NCBI GenBank assembly: GCA_016933395.1
Contig: JAFGBA010000273.1
Coordinates: 1-35,237, forward strand
Direction: 5' to 3'
DNA: 35,237 bases
DNA from: Sedimentisphaerales bacterium
GTDB lineage: Bacteria; Planctomycetota; Phycisphaerae; Sedimentisphaerales; SM23-30
Shown here: positions 1 through 8,254 of the stretch, piece after piece
Numbering within the stretch: the first letter of the stretch is position 1
How the letters are laid out: every line of letters begins with the position of its first letter
Made by a program: the position numbers and the translations under genes
Notes under the pieces: model-generated
Database searches by the model: none
Told to the model about the DNA's origin: nothing
The model's input: the letters and a program-made list of their open reading frames with translations, nothing else

Positions 1-255
1 CCGGTGCTCATTGTCGTCAGTTTGTTCACTTTTGTTTATACATGGCAGGATATCATGGGACCCTTAATTTACCTGGACAATCCTGCTTATCGAACCGTAA
101 CCTTGGGCCTGGAATTTTTCCGCTCTCCCTATACGGACAATCGCCATCTCCTCATGACCGGAGCGGTTCTGGCCATGCTACCGGTGTTTATCCTCTTTGT
201 TTTCATACAAAAACATATCATGTCAGGTATTGCAACAACGGGTTTGAAGGGGTAA
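1..255 (+). CDS. Carbohydrate ABC transporter permease (MalG-like), C-terminal fragment truncated at window start
   Basis: Frame open from base 1 to TAA at 253-255; PLIYLDNPAYRTVTLGLEFF...LMTGAVLAMLPVFILFVFIQKHIMSGIATTGLKG resembles the C-terminus of sugar ABC inner-membrane permeases. Confidence 0.88.
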   Translation, partial: PVLIVVSLFTFVYTWQDIMGPLIYLDNPAYRTVTLGLEFFRSPYTDNRHLLMTGAVLAMLPVFILFVFIQKHIMSGIATTGLKG

Positions 256-463
256 ATAGCCAACTTATAGTGTTGTTGCAACTAATGTTTTGTTAAAATT
301 ATGCTAAAGTACTTTATCAAAAATTGTTTATAAATTTTTATCGGTCCGTCTGTAAAAAACGGCCCGCCCAATTTTTGTATTACGTTATTATATAAAGAGT
401 TATATATCATACCGCTCCCATTATTTGCTCAGATATCGAGTTTTTACAATAGATAAATAATGC

Positions 464-492
464 TTGACAAAACGATGCTGTCGATTTAGAAT
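464..492 (+). promoter_or_regulatory. Sigma70-like promoter upstream of the LacI-family gene
   Basis: TTGACA at 464-469, 17-bp spacer, TAGAAT at 487-492, upstream of the ORF at 566. Confidence 0.6.
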
Positions 493-565
493 ACGCTGGT
501 AAAGTGCTTTTTCAGTAGTTGAACCATGTTTTGCTTTCCCTGAGTTTATCTCGCGAAAGCCGTTT

Positions 566-1645
566 ATGGAAAGTTGCCCCATGAAGCAGTCCGTTCCAAG
601 ATTAAAAGACATCGCAAAAGAGGCGAATGTTTCAATGACGACGGCGTCGCTGATTTTGCGAAATGAAAAAGGTCGTTTTCATTCCGATACCCGCCACAGA
701 GTTATTAATGTGGCCCGAAAACTCGGTTGGCGAAGGAATCTTTTGGTCGAAAGTCTGCAAACCGGTAAAACTCGTACCGTTGGCGTTTTGGTTCCGCCGT
801 ACGATTCATTTTGGTCAAATGTCCTGTTTGGCCTGCATCACGAACTGGTCGCTGCGGATTACATGCCGATTACGCTTTGGATAGGAGATGACATTGAAGC
901 GCTTCTTGCCCACTCCCCACAACCGGCCAACGGCCTGGATCAGATTAACCGTCTGATTGATCGTCGTGTGGAAGGGTTCGTTCTTTGGCCGGATACGGCT
1001 GACGCCTACAGCGATTTATTCAAGGAGCTTGTCGAACGCGGCGTTCCCGTTGTTGTTATTGACAGCGAACTAACGGACGAAAAAATTGCCGATTCCATCC
1101 AAACGGACGAGGAGTCCGGCAGTTATCAGGTTGCCCAGCATCTCCTCAAACTGGGGCACAGAAATATTGGTTGCTTGATCGAAACGGAACTGGCGTCAAA
1201 GCGTTGGCAGGTCGCCAGGCAAAGATACTTTGAATTCGCATTGAGTGAGTGTCACGCCGTTCAATATCGTAGTTGGGCGTTGGAAGCATCAGATCCGGAC
1301 GGCAAAAGGGTGGCATCTCTCATTCTCGACGACCCTAACCGTCCAACGGCGATATTTTGCGATACAGACCATCTGGCGCATGATTTATATCATGTGGCCC
1401 ATGAGAAAAACATACGAATTCCCGAAGATATCTCTGTTGTGGGTTTTTCTGATCTGGATTTTGCCAAGACGATGAGGCCGCCTTTGACAACGGTCAGGCA
1501 GAAACCGCTGGAGTTGGGCCGTCATGCGGCAAGGCTTCTGATCGGTCGAATCACAGGCGAATTGAAGGATGCCGAACCGCACACCATAAAGGTGGGCTGC
1601 TCGTTGATAGAACGCGAATCAACTGCGTTGGCAAATGGCAAATAA
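566..1645 (+). CDS. LacI/GalR-family transcriptional regulator (start may be ATG at 581)
   Basis: N-terminal HTH PRLKDIAKEANVSMTTASLILRNEKGRFHSDTRHRVINVARKLGWRRN followed by a periplasmic-binding-like domain (ISVVGFSDLDFAKTMRPPLTTVRQ). Confidence 0.93.
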   Translation: MESCPMKQSVPRLKDIAKEANVSMTTASLILRNEKGRFHSDTRHRVINVARKLGWRRNLLVESLQTGKTRTVGVLVPPYDSFWSNVLFGLHHELVAADYMPITLWIGDDIEALLAHSPQPANGLDQINRLIDRRVEGFVLWPDTADAYSDLFKELVERGVPVVVIDSELTDEKIADSIQTDEESGSYQVAQHLLKLGHRNIGCLIETELASKRWQVARQRYFEFALSECHAVQYRSWALEASDPDGKRVASLILDDPNRPTAIFCDTDHLAHDLYHVAHEKNIRIPEDISVVGFSDLDFAKTMRPPLTTVRQKPLELGRHAARLLIGRITGELKDAEPHTIKVGCSLIERESTALANGK

Positions 1646-1722
1646 AATAAATCATCATAGTTTTGTTGTAGGTAGCTCATTGGAGTGTGGCCGTTTTTAA
1701 ACAATTATAAAGGAGAAATGAA

Positions 1723-3054
1723 ATGAAGAGTAAAACAGTAGCGTTGTTATTTGTTATTATGATGGCATGTCTTAGCGCACAGAGTTTCGCCTTGCCTTTG
1801 GAGGATTTTGAATCTTATACCGATACGGCGGCACTGCAGGCGCAATGGCCGATTCTTCCCGCCACTCAAACGACGGTGAGCACCTCCTTGAGCACTTCGG
1901 TGTTTCACGCCGGCGCAAAATCAATGCGTTATAATTACGATTGCAGTGTGGAACCGTATTATAGTCGAGTATTTCACGTATTTCCGAGCGATCAAGACTG
2001 GTCGGCTTATAATATTCTTAGCTTTTGGCTCAAGGGCGAATCCAGCCTGACCAATAGTTCTGAATATGTAATTATCTCTCTCTATAAACTAGTCGGCGAG
2101 GTTTACAATGACCCGAATGACCTGGAACTTATAGGCACTACGTCGCTCGCCGGGATCACGCAGGATCCCTCATGGAAACACCAACAGGCGAATATCCAGG
2201 TGGGCTATGGCGATCGCAGCGCAGTTCGGGCTATTAGCATCGGCCTTGATCCCCATGCATTGTACGGCTACGGCGATGGCGTACTCTGGTTTGATGACCT
2301 GGAAGTGACGAGCGCCAGCTTGGAGCCGCTGGAAGATTTCGAGAGTTACGCCGATACAACGGAGTTGCTTGATTTTGGCACCAATGACGGCAACGGCGGC
2401 GGCTGGTCATCCGGCACTTCCACCGCTGTTTTATCCTTGTCCACCACGGAGGTGTACGAGGGCCTTCAAGCCATGAGGTTCGATTACAACAATGGCGCCG
2501 ATCCTTATTATGCCAAGGCCATGAAATGGTTGGCCTGGAGTAGTGGCGACGGTTTTGACATGCGACCTTATGACATTCTTTCGATTAGCTTTAAGTGCAC
2601 CGATGCGTCAGACTATTTGCAGGCGGTGCTTGTCGATGGCGATGGCATCAATCAGGCTGTCATCCAGTACAACGGCACTACTCCTCTTCCCGTCGGTGAT
2701 TGGGTGAAATGGCAAATTGACCTATCGACCATTCCCAATGAAGACAAATGGATGGTGGGTCGCGTGGATCTTGTTATGAAAGGTTATTATGGTAGTGGGA
2801 CGGTGTACTTTGATGATATCCACCTGAATGTCTGTGTTCTGGATATTCCCGGCGATGTTGATGGGAACTGCCGCGTCAATCAGCAGGATTTGGCCAAGTT
2901 CGCGAGTTATTGGTTGGATAATACGTGTGTGGCGGATACGTGGTGCGATAGTTGTGATATTGATCAGAGTGGTGAAGTTGACCTGATCGATTTTGCCGTT
3001 CTAGCGAACCATTACGGTGAATGCAACTTGCTTGTGCAGGAAGATTGCGACTAG
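1723..3054 (+). CDS. Secreted protein with two DFESY/CBM-like beta-sandwich modules and C-terminal dockerin type I
   Basis: Signal peptide; two modules starting LEDFESYTD and LEDFESYAD; tandem dockerin repeats GDVDGNCRVNQQDLAKFASYW and CDIDQSGEVDLIDFAVLANHY; RBS aaaggag upstream. Confidence 0.8.
   Translation: MKSKTVALLFVIMMACLSAQSFALPLEDFESYTDTAALQAQWPILPATQTTVSTSLSTSVFHAGAKSMRYNYDCSVEPYYSRVFHVFPSDQDWSAYNILSFWLKGESSLTNSSEYVIISLYKLVGEVYNDPNDLELIGTTSLAGITQDPSWKHQQANIQVGYGDRSAVRAISIGLDPHALYGYGDGVLWFDDLEVTSASLEPLEDFESYADTTELLDFGTNDGNGGGWSSGTSTAVLSLSTTEVYEGLQAMRFDYNNGADPYYAKAMKWLAWSSGDGFDMRPYDILSISFKCTDASDYLQAVLVDGDGINQAVIQYNGTTPLPVGDWVKWQIDLSTIPNEDKWMVGRVDLVMKGYYGSGTVYFDDIHLNVCVLDIPGDVDGNCRVNQQDLAKFASYWLDNTCVADTWCDSCDIDQSGEVDLIDFAVLANHYGECNLLVQEDCD
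2329..2826 (+). repeat. Copy A of DFESY-module DNA repeat
   Basis: Closely matches 4657-5160 at DNA and protein level (LEDFESYAD...LLDFGTNDGNGGGWS...STAVLSLSTTEVY...MVGRVDL...GTVYFDDI); both contain ttccaccgctgttttatccttgtccaccac. Confidence 0.9.
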
Positions 3055-3132
3055 AAAACAACGGATTGTGTAAAAAACCAATTATTGAAAAAGGCATACA
3101 AACACAAGAACCGCGACATTAAACGGATATAA

Positions 3133-5295
3133 TTGGCTGATTATATGGTAAAGAAGTGTCTCATCATGAGCCTTATCATAATTACACCGAATTGGGCTGC
3201 TGTGCCGGATTACATCTTTGATGTTAGCGCGACCCGGCAAACCGTTATGGGATTCGGTGCGCAGGTATGGTCTGGAGATACGAATGTCAACGCGATGTTG
3301 AGTAATCTAAACTGCAAATATGTTCGCATGGAAATCGGTCCCAATTGGAATGAAGTTACAGACCCCCCGCCGACTGATTCCAGCAGGGCTTCGTTCGACG
3401 CTTATTTTGCCGATCACATTGGCGCCGCCAGGGTAAACAATCTGGCCGCTTCGTGGGCCATGGCGGATAGTCTTGGAATAGAAATAATCGCGAATCAGTT
3501 TCACGCCCCCAATGCCTGGCTTGACGGCGGAAATCAGTTGCTTTCTGCGTACCATCAGGATTTTGCCTTGCTTTGGGGGGCGACGGCGGCGTTTCTTGAC
3601 GGTCATGGTATGCGGCCGGATTACGTGGATTTATTGAATGAACCGGAAGGTCACTGGAATGTGTATGTGCCGCCGGCGGATTACAATACCGTCGTTAAAC
3701 TGGTTCGATACGAGCTCGACGACCGGGGATTTGCCGATGTCGGCATCGTTGGACCGGGTTTGGCCTATCTCGATCATGATGATGGCGGACAAACATGGGT
3801 CAATGCCCTGGATCAGGATGGCGTCGCTTCTCTGGCGGCCTGGAGCACACACGCCTGGGATGAAAGCTTTCAGCCGGATTGCGGTCCTGAATTTTTGGAA
3901 AACCGGTGGATCGATTTCGGAAATGCGATTGCCAATAAGGATCCGGAAGGCTTTATGCCTGTTTTCGTGACTGAGTACATGACCGGCGCGACCACCTTTA
4001 ACGGAATCAGTTATGCGTCACCGGGATCGGCGTCCAGTGGTACGGCCAGCGAAACGGACGCTTTTGCCGTCCGCGTTTTTCAAAATACCCTTTCTTTGTT
4101 GAATTGCGGCGCCAATGCCCTGGTGCTTTGGGAAGCGGCGGATCAATACTGGAGCGGCTCAAGCTGGGGTTTGCTTCGTAGCGCCGCCATGGGCAATACA
4201 CCGCGGCCGGCGTATTACGCCTTGTCCTGTTTGTTGCCTGTTATTCCGGACAATGCCCAGGTGATCGAAAAAAGCTGGACGGATAACGAGGTCATTGCCG
4301 GGGCATTTTGGGAAGGCAATACATTGGTTGCGGCTTTTGCCAACGGAACAACAGGCGTAAAACAGCGGGTGGCTCAGCTTGCGAATATCAACAGCGCCCG
4401 CGTCACCCAGGCCTGGGCTTATGAAGGCGGCAGTGTGGTCGATCGAACCTCGTCCGTTGTCATGGACCAGGACCTCCATCAAGCACTGGTTTCGCTTGAG
4501 CCGGATAGCACGTTGACCGTGGTTTTTTCGATCAATGAATGTTCGGAATCCTTAAACGCTGATTTAAATGGTGATTGCGTCGTTAACCTGATTGATTTTT
4601 CGATTGTATCGAGCAACTGGCTCCAGACGAATTTTGGGCCCTTGCACGTGGTATTGGAAGATTTCGAGAGTTACGCCGACGACGAGGAACTGCTTGATTT
4701 CGGGACCAATGACGGCAATGGCGGCGGCTGGTCGCCCGGTGATTCCACCGCTGTTTTATCCTTGTCCACCACAGAAGTGTACAGCGGCGGCCAGGCCATG
4801 AGGTACGATTACAACAATAGCGCCAGTCCCTATTTTGCCAAGGGCATGCAGTGGTTGGCATGGAGCGCAGGTACGAATGGCGTCGATTTTCGGCCATACG
4901 ACATTCTCTCGATCAGCTTCAAATGCACTGACGCTTCGGGCTATCTGCAGGCGACGCTGGTGGACGGTTGGGGCATCAATAAGGCCGCTATCTTATACAA
5001 CAACATGGCCGTTCTTCCCGAGGGTGAGTGGGTCGAATGGCAGATTGATCTAACGGCGATCCCCGATAGCGCCAAATGGATGGTCGGCCGCGTGGACCTT
5101 TTCATGTTAGATACAAGCGGCACTTATGGCAATTTCGGCACGGTTTATTTCGACGATATCGTACTGGTCGATTCATCGTCGCTGACGGAATGCGATGGAT
5201 TCCAGCCGGGAGATGTAACCGGTGATTGTGAAGTCAACGTGGAGGACCTCAGCGAGATGGCCATAAGCTGGCTGGAATGTGCGTTAATCGAGTAA
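3133..5295 (+). CDS. Secreted glycoside hydrolase, clan GH-A (GH30/GH5-like), with DFESY module and two dockerin-like repeats
   Basis: Signal peptide; QTVMGFGAQVWSGD; likely acid/base in DLLNEPEGHW and nucleophile in FVTEYMTGATTF; C-terminal LEDFESYADD module with dockerin-like repeats on both sides. Confidence 0.75.
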   Translation: MADYMVKKCLIMSLIIITPNWAAVPDYIFDVSATRQTVMGFGAQVWSGDTNVNAMLSNLNCKYVRMEIGPNWNEVTDPPPTDSSRASFDAYFADHIGAARVNNLAASWAMADSLGIEIIANQFHAPNAWLDGGNQLLSAYHQDFALLWGATAAFLDGHGMRPDYVDLLNEPEGHWNVYVPPADYNTVVKLVRYELDDRGFADVGIVGPGLAYLDHDDGGQTWVNALDQDGVASLAAWSTHAWDESFQPDCGPEFLENRWIDFGNAIANKDPEGFMPVFVTEYMTGATTFNGISYASPGSASSGTASETDAFAVRVFQNTLSLLNCGANALVLWEAADQYWSGSSWGLLRSAAMGNTPRPAYYALSCLLPVIPDNAQVIEKSWTDNEVIAGAFWEGNTLVAAFANGTTGVKQRVAQLANINSARVTQAWAYEGGSVVDRTSSVVMDQDLHQALVSLEPDSTLTVVFSINECSESLNADLNGDCVVNLIDFSIVSSNWLQTNFGPLHVVLEDFESYADDEELLDFGTNDGNGGGWSPGDSTAVLSLSTTEVYSGGQAMRYDYNNSASPYFAKGMQWLAWSAGTNGVDFRPYDILSISFKCTDASGYLQATLVDGWGINKAAILYNNMAVLPEGEWVEWQIDLTAIPDSAKWMVGRVDLFMLDTSGTYGNFGTVYFDDIVLVDSSSLTECDGFQPGDVTGDCEVNVEDLSEMAISWLECALIE
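4657..5160 (+). repeat. Copy B of DFESY-module DNA repeat
   Basis: See copy A at 2329-2826. Confidence 0.9.
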
Positions 5296-5298
5296 TAG

Positions 5299-5320
5299 GT
5301 ATCCTGAGTGTACAGGATAC
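5299..5320 (+). promoter_or_regulatory. Intercistronic hairpin between the GH and PEP-CTERM genes
   Basis: Perfect 8-bp stem GTATCCTG-AGTGTA-CAGGATAC. Confidence 0.6.
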
Positions 5321-5352
5321 AAAATGTATAATCTTATTAAGGAGATGGAAAA

Positions 5353-6030
5353 ATGTTGAAGCTAAGAGCAAAATGGTTAGCCGGACTGTTATGTCTGGCG
5401 CTGGTTGGCACTGCTTCGGCGGCGGTCATAGTGATCGACGATTTCGAGTCGTACGCTGATGACGCGGCCTTGCAGGCTGCGTGGGTGGTTCACCCCGGCG
5501 GCGAGCCGATCCTGGAGTCTCTGGAGACGGTCAACGGCAGTACGGCCATGCTGATTGACACGAACCAAAGCAGTATCTACTGGTCTCAGACCAAGCTGTC
5601 CCTGCCGGGCGCTGTGCCCGACGTCCACGGCGTCAATTTCGTTTATGCCGGCCATGATGCGTTGAGCGTGGATGTTAAGGTTCCCGCCAACCAGGAAGCT
5701 CCCTGGGTTTACCTGGGCGGTACGGGCGGATTGGTCTATCTGTCGCTGTTCGACTGCTGGGGTCAGCAGGTTCTTTACGCTGACATTCCCAACTATGACA
5801 GCCAGACGACCGCGAATGGCACGAACATTACCTGGGAGATTCCCTTCGCCACCGCCACCTTGCCGGGAATGAACCTGGAAAACGTCGCCACCATCGCGGT
5901 GGGCTACAAATATATGTACCGCGGCCGCGGCGGCCTGTTCATCGATAATGTCGCCCTGGTTCCCGAACCGGCGACGATGTCGCTGCTGGTTTTGGGCGGT
6001 GTGGCTTTGCTAAGACGTCGCAGACACTAA
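5353..6030 (+). CDS. PEP-CTERM sorted exported protein with DFESY-type N-terminal module
   Basis: Signal peptide; IDDFESYADDAALQAAW; C-terminal VPEPATMSLLVLGGVALLRRRRH is a canonical PEP-CTERM signal. Confidence 0.88.
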   Translation: MLKLRAKWLAGLLCLALVGTASAAVIVIDDFESYADDAALQAAWVVHPGGEPILESLETVNGSTAMLIDTNQSSIYWSQTKLSLPGAVPDVHGVNFVYAGHDALSVDVKVPANQEAPWVYLGGTGGLVYLSLFDCWGQQVLYADIPNYDSQTTANGTNITWEIPFATATLPGMNLENVATIAVGYKYMYRGRGGLFIDNVALVPEPATMSLLVLGGVALLRRRRH

Positions 6031-6048
6031 TTTGGTTTGGTTCGGATC

Positions 6049-6082
6049 AAGTGTTCCGGAAGCTCAAAATTCCGGAACACTT
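6049..6082 (+). terminator. Strong hairpin after the PEP-CTERM gene (possible terminator, no clear U-tract)
   Basis: Perfect 13-bp stem AAGTGTTCCGGAA-GCTCAAAA-TTCCGGAACACTT. Confidence 0.6.
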
Positions 6083-6180
6083 ATCCGACTTAATGAAGCG
6101 TATGATGTTACGTAAGTACGACATGAATGATAACAGCGATGAGTCACTGCCGATTAAGAACTGATGAGTAAAATTTTCGA

Positions 6181-6225
6181 ACAGAACAAATAGTCGATAG
6201 CTCAACTATTTCGATGTCGTTCTGT
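6181..6225 (+). promoter_or_regulatory. Structured leader upstream of the pseudopilin gene
   Basis: ACAGAAC-AAATAGT ... ACTATTT-(cgatgtc bulge)-GTTCTGT can form a 14-bp interrupted stem. Confidence 0.45.
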
Positions 6226-6254
6226 CAGGCATAATAATTAAATGGGTATAGCGC

Positions 6255-7049
6255 ATGAAAGAGAGGTTCGTCATGGCCAAAAAACGAGCATTTACCCTTA
6301 TTGAACTGTTGGTGGTGGTGTCCATCATCGCATTATTGGTGTCCATATTGCTGCCGGCGCTGGGCAAAGCCAGGCAGTCGGCGAAAAAGGCTGTATGCGC
6401 AAGTCAACTGCATCAAACCACGCAGGCATGCACCGCTTACGCCATAGCTCTGAATAATGATAAATTGCCTCAGGGAACCATGGGCACAAGCAGTAGCAAT
6501 ACTCCGGGCTGGAGCCAGACAAATTACATTATGGATATTGCATTTAACGGCATAGCCAAATATCTCGAAGATACGCGCGTAATGAGCTGCATCAATACGG
6601 AGAAATGGTATGCTTATGATTCCGAATATATCGATGGCAGGCCTTTTATTCCCAGTTGGTGCCTGGCGGTGAACTGGCCGGCATATATATTTGGTTATAA
6701 TTATCTCGGCGGTCATTTTGCCAAACAATGGCCGGATCCTGTTGATCCGGAAGCGGTGAAATGGGATTCGCCAAGCAAACTGTCCGATCCGGGTTATTTG
6801 CCGTTAATGGTCGACATCATCAGTCAGAGCACTTATTATACGAAAACAAGCATCGCTCATGGCAGTAGAGGAGACTTCATTAGCACTAACTATATCGATT
6901 CTCCCGGGGAGCAAGATATACAGGTCGGCGGGAATGTCGGTCTGCTCGATGGCTCGGTGCATTGGAAGAATATTTCTGAAATGGAAAAGCACAATATTTT
7001 GAATCAGTTTGGCGATATTACCTCTAGAGACCTTTTCGGATGGTGGTAA
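6255..7049 (+). CDS. Type II secretion/pilin-like pseudopilin of the planctomycete type
   Basis: Prepilin motif KKRAFTLIELLVVVSIIALLVSILLPALGKARQSAKK; C-terminal VGLLDGSVHW resembles the DG-motif end of planctomycete pseudopilins. Start may be ATG at 6273 (MAKKRAF). Confidence 0.88.
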   Translation: MKERFVMAKKRAFTLIELLVVVSIIALLVSILLPALGKARQSAKKAVCASQLHQTTQACTAYAIALNNDKLPQGTMGTSSSNTPGWSQTNYIMDIAFNGIAKYLEDTRVMSCINTEKWYAYDSEYIDGRPFIPSWCLAVNWPAYIFGYNYLGGHFAKQWPDPVDPEAVKWDSPSKLSDPGYLPLMVDIISQSTYYTKTSIAHGSRGDFISTNYIDSPGEQDIQVGGNVGLLDGSVHWKNISEMEKHNILNQFGDITSRDLFGWW

Positions 7050-7140
7050 ACGTCAAAGTTTGATTACCAATATTCCACGAGCACCACGGCGTAATGTCAT
7101 CATGCCCGACTACCGGAGCAATTAAGCAGCAGGTATATTT

Positions 7141-8163
7141 GTGTTAAAAACGATAAGAAAGCAAAATCAAACCGTATCCACCTCAACCGTGACTGATCGT
7201 TCCTTGCCCGCCATTCCCTGGCAGCCTCGTCCTGCAGACTCGATAGATATCATTTGGCGTCACGACAAAAATCCCATTATCGGCCGGCGACCCATTCCAT
7301 GTGCCCAGGGGGTCTATAACAGCGCCGTGGTTCGGTACAAAACAGGTTATGTGGGAATATTCCGGGTGGATCACAAAGACCGCGTGCCGCGATTGCATCT
7401 TGGCCACTCTCATGACGGGCTTGCGTGGACGATTGAACCTGAACCGATTGTTCTCTCTGGCGCTGCGTCAGAAATCCGAAAAATGGAATATGCCTACGAT
7501 CCGCGGCTGTGCCAGATCGAGGATTATTGGTATATCACGTGGTGTAATGGTTATCATGGTCCAACCATCGGTTTGGCTCGCTCTAAAGATTTCATCACAT
7601 TCGAACAGTTGGAAAATGCCTTTCTACCCTTTAACCGCAACGGCGTCATGTTTCCTCGCAGGATCAATGGTCGTTATGCCATGCTTAACCGCCCGAGCGA
7701 CAATGGCCATACGCCTTTTGGCGATATCTTTTATAGCGAGAGTCCGGACCTGACTTTTTGGGGCAAACACCGTTTTGTTATGGGAGCCGGCGGGCAATGG
7801 TGGCAGGGAGTCAAGATCGGAGCCGGACCCACCCCGATCGAAACTGAACATGGCTGGCTGACGTTCTACCATGGCGTGCTCGGCACCTGCAATGGTTTCA
7901 TCTATAGTATGGGGGCGGCCCTGCTGGACCTCAATGAACCCTGGAAAGTGCTTTATCGCACCAACGAACCCATTTTGGCCCCGGAACTCAGCTACGAGAT
8001 CGGGGGAAATGTCGCCAATGTTATCTTTCCATGCGCTTGTCTGCATGATAGGGAAAGCGGAAAATTCGCTATATACTATGGGGCGGCTGATACCTGCACC
8101 TGTGTGGCCTATACCAACCGTGACGAACTTATCGCTTTTATTAAAAATCACTCCGAAGTATGA
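7141..8163 (+). CDS. GH130-type glycosidase/phosphorylase
   Basis: Five-bladed propeller features: NPIIGRRP, YNSAVVRYKTGYVGIFRVDH, AYDPRLCQIEDYWYITW, HGWLTFYHGV, YYGAADTCTCVAYT; GTG start. Confidence 0.82.
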   Translation: MLKTIRKQNQTVSTSTVTDRSLPAIPWQPRPADSIDIIWRHDKNPIIGRRPIPCAQGVYNSAVVRYKTGYVGIFRVDHKDRVPRLHLGHSHDGLAWTIEPEPIVLSGAASEIRKMEYAYDPRLCQIEDYWYITWCNGYHGPTIGLARSKDFITFEQLENAFLPFNRNGVMFPRRINGRYAMLNRPSDNGHTPFGDIFYSESPDLTFWGKHRFVMGAGGQWWQGVKIGAGPTPIETEHGWLTFYHGVLGTCNGFIYSMGAALLDLNEPWKVLYRTNEPILAPELSYEIGGNVANVIFPCACLHDRESGKFAIYYGAADTCTCVAYTNRDELIAFIKNHSEV

Positions 8164-8254
8164 TATGTCAACCATGATTGTGCCAAGACGGCTTGCTGTC
8201 CGCTGCCGGGCGGAATCTTATGCGTCTGGCATAACATAATTTCGGAGGCACAAT

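Noticed and set aside
275-282. GTTGCAAC palindrome after the ABC permease
   Set aside because: Only 8 bp with poorly matched flanks; expected by chance.
7624-8175. 183-aa minus-strand ORF
   Set aside because: Antisense shadow of the GH130 gene; no recognisable domain.
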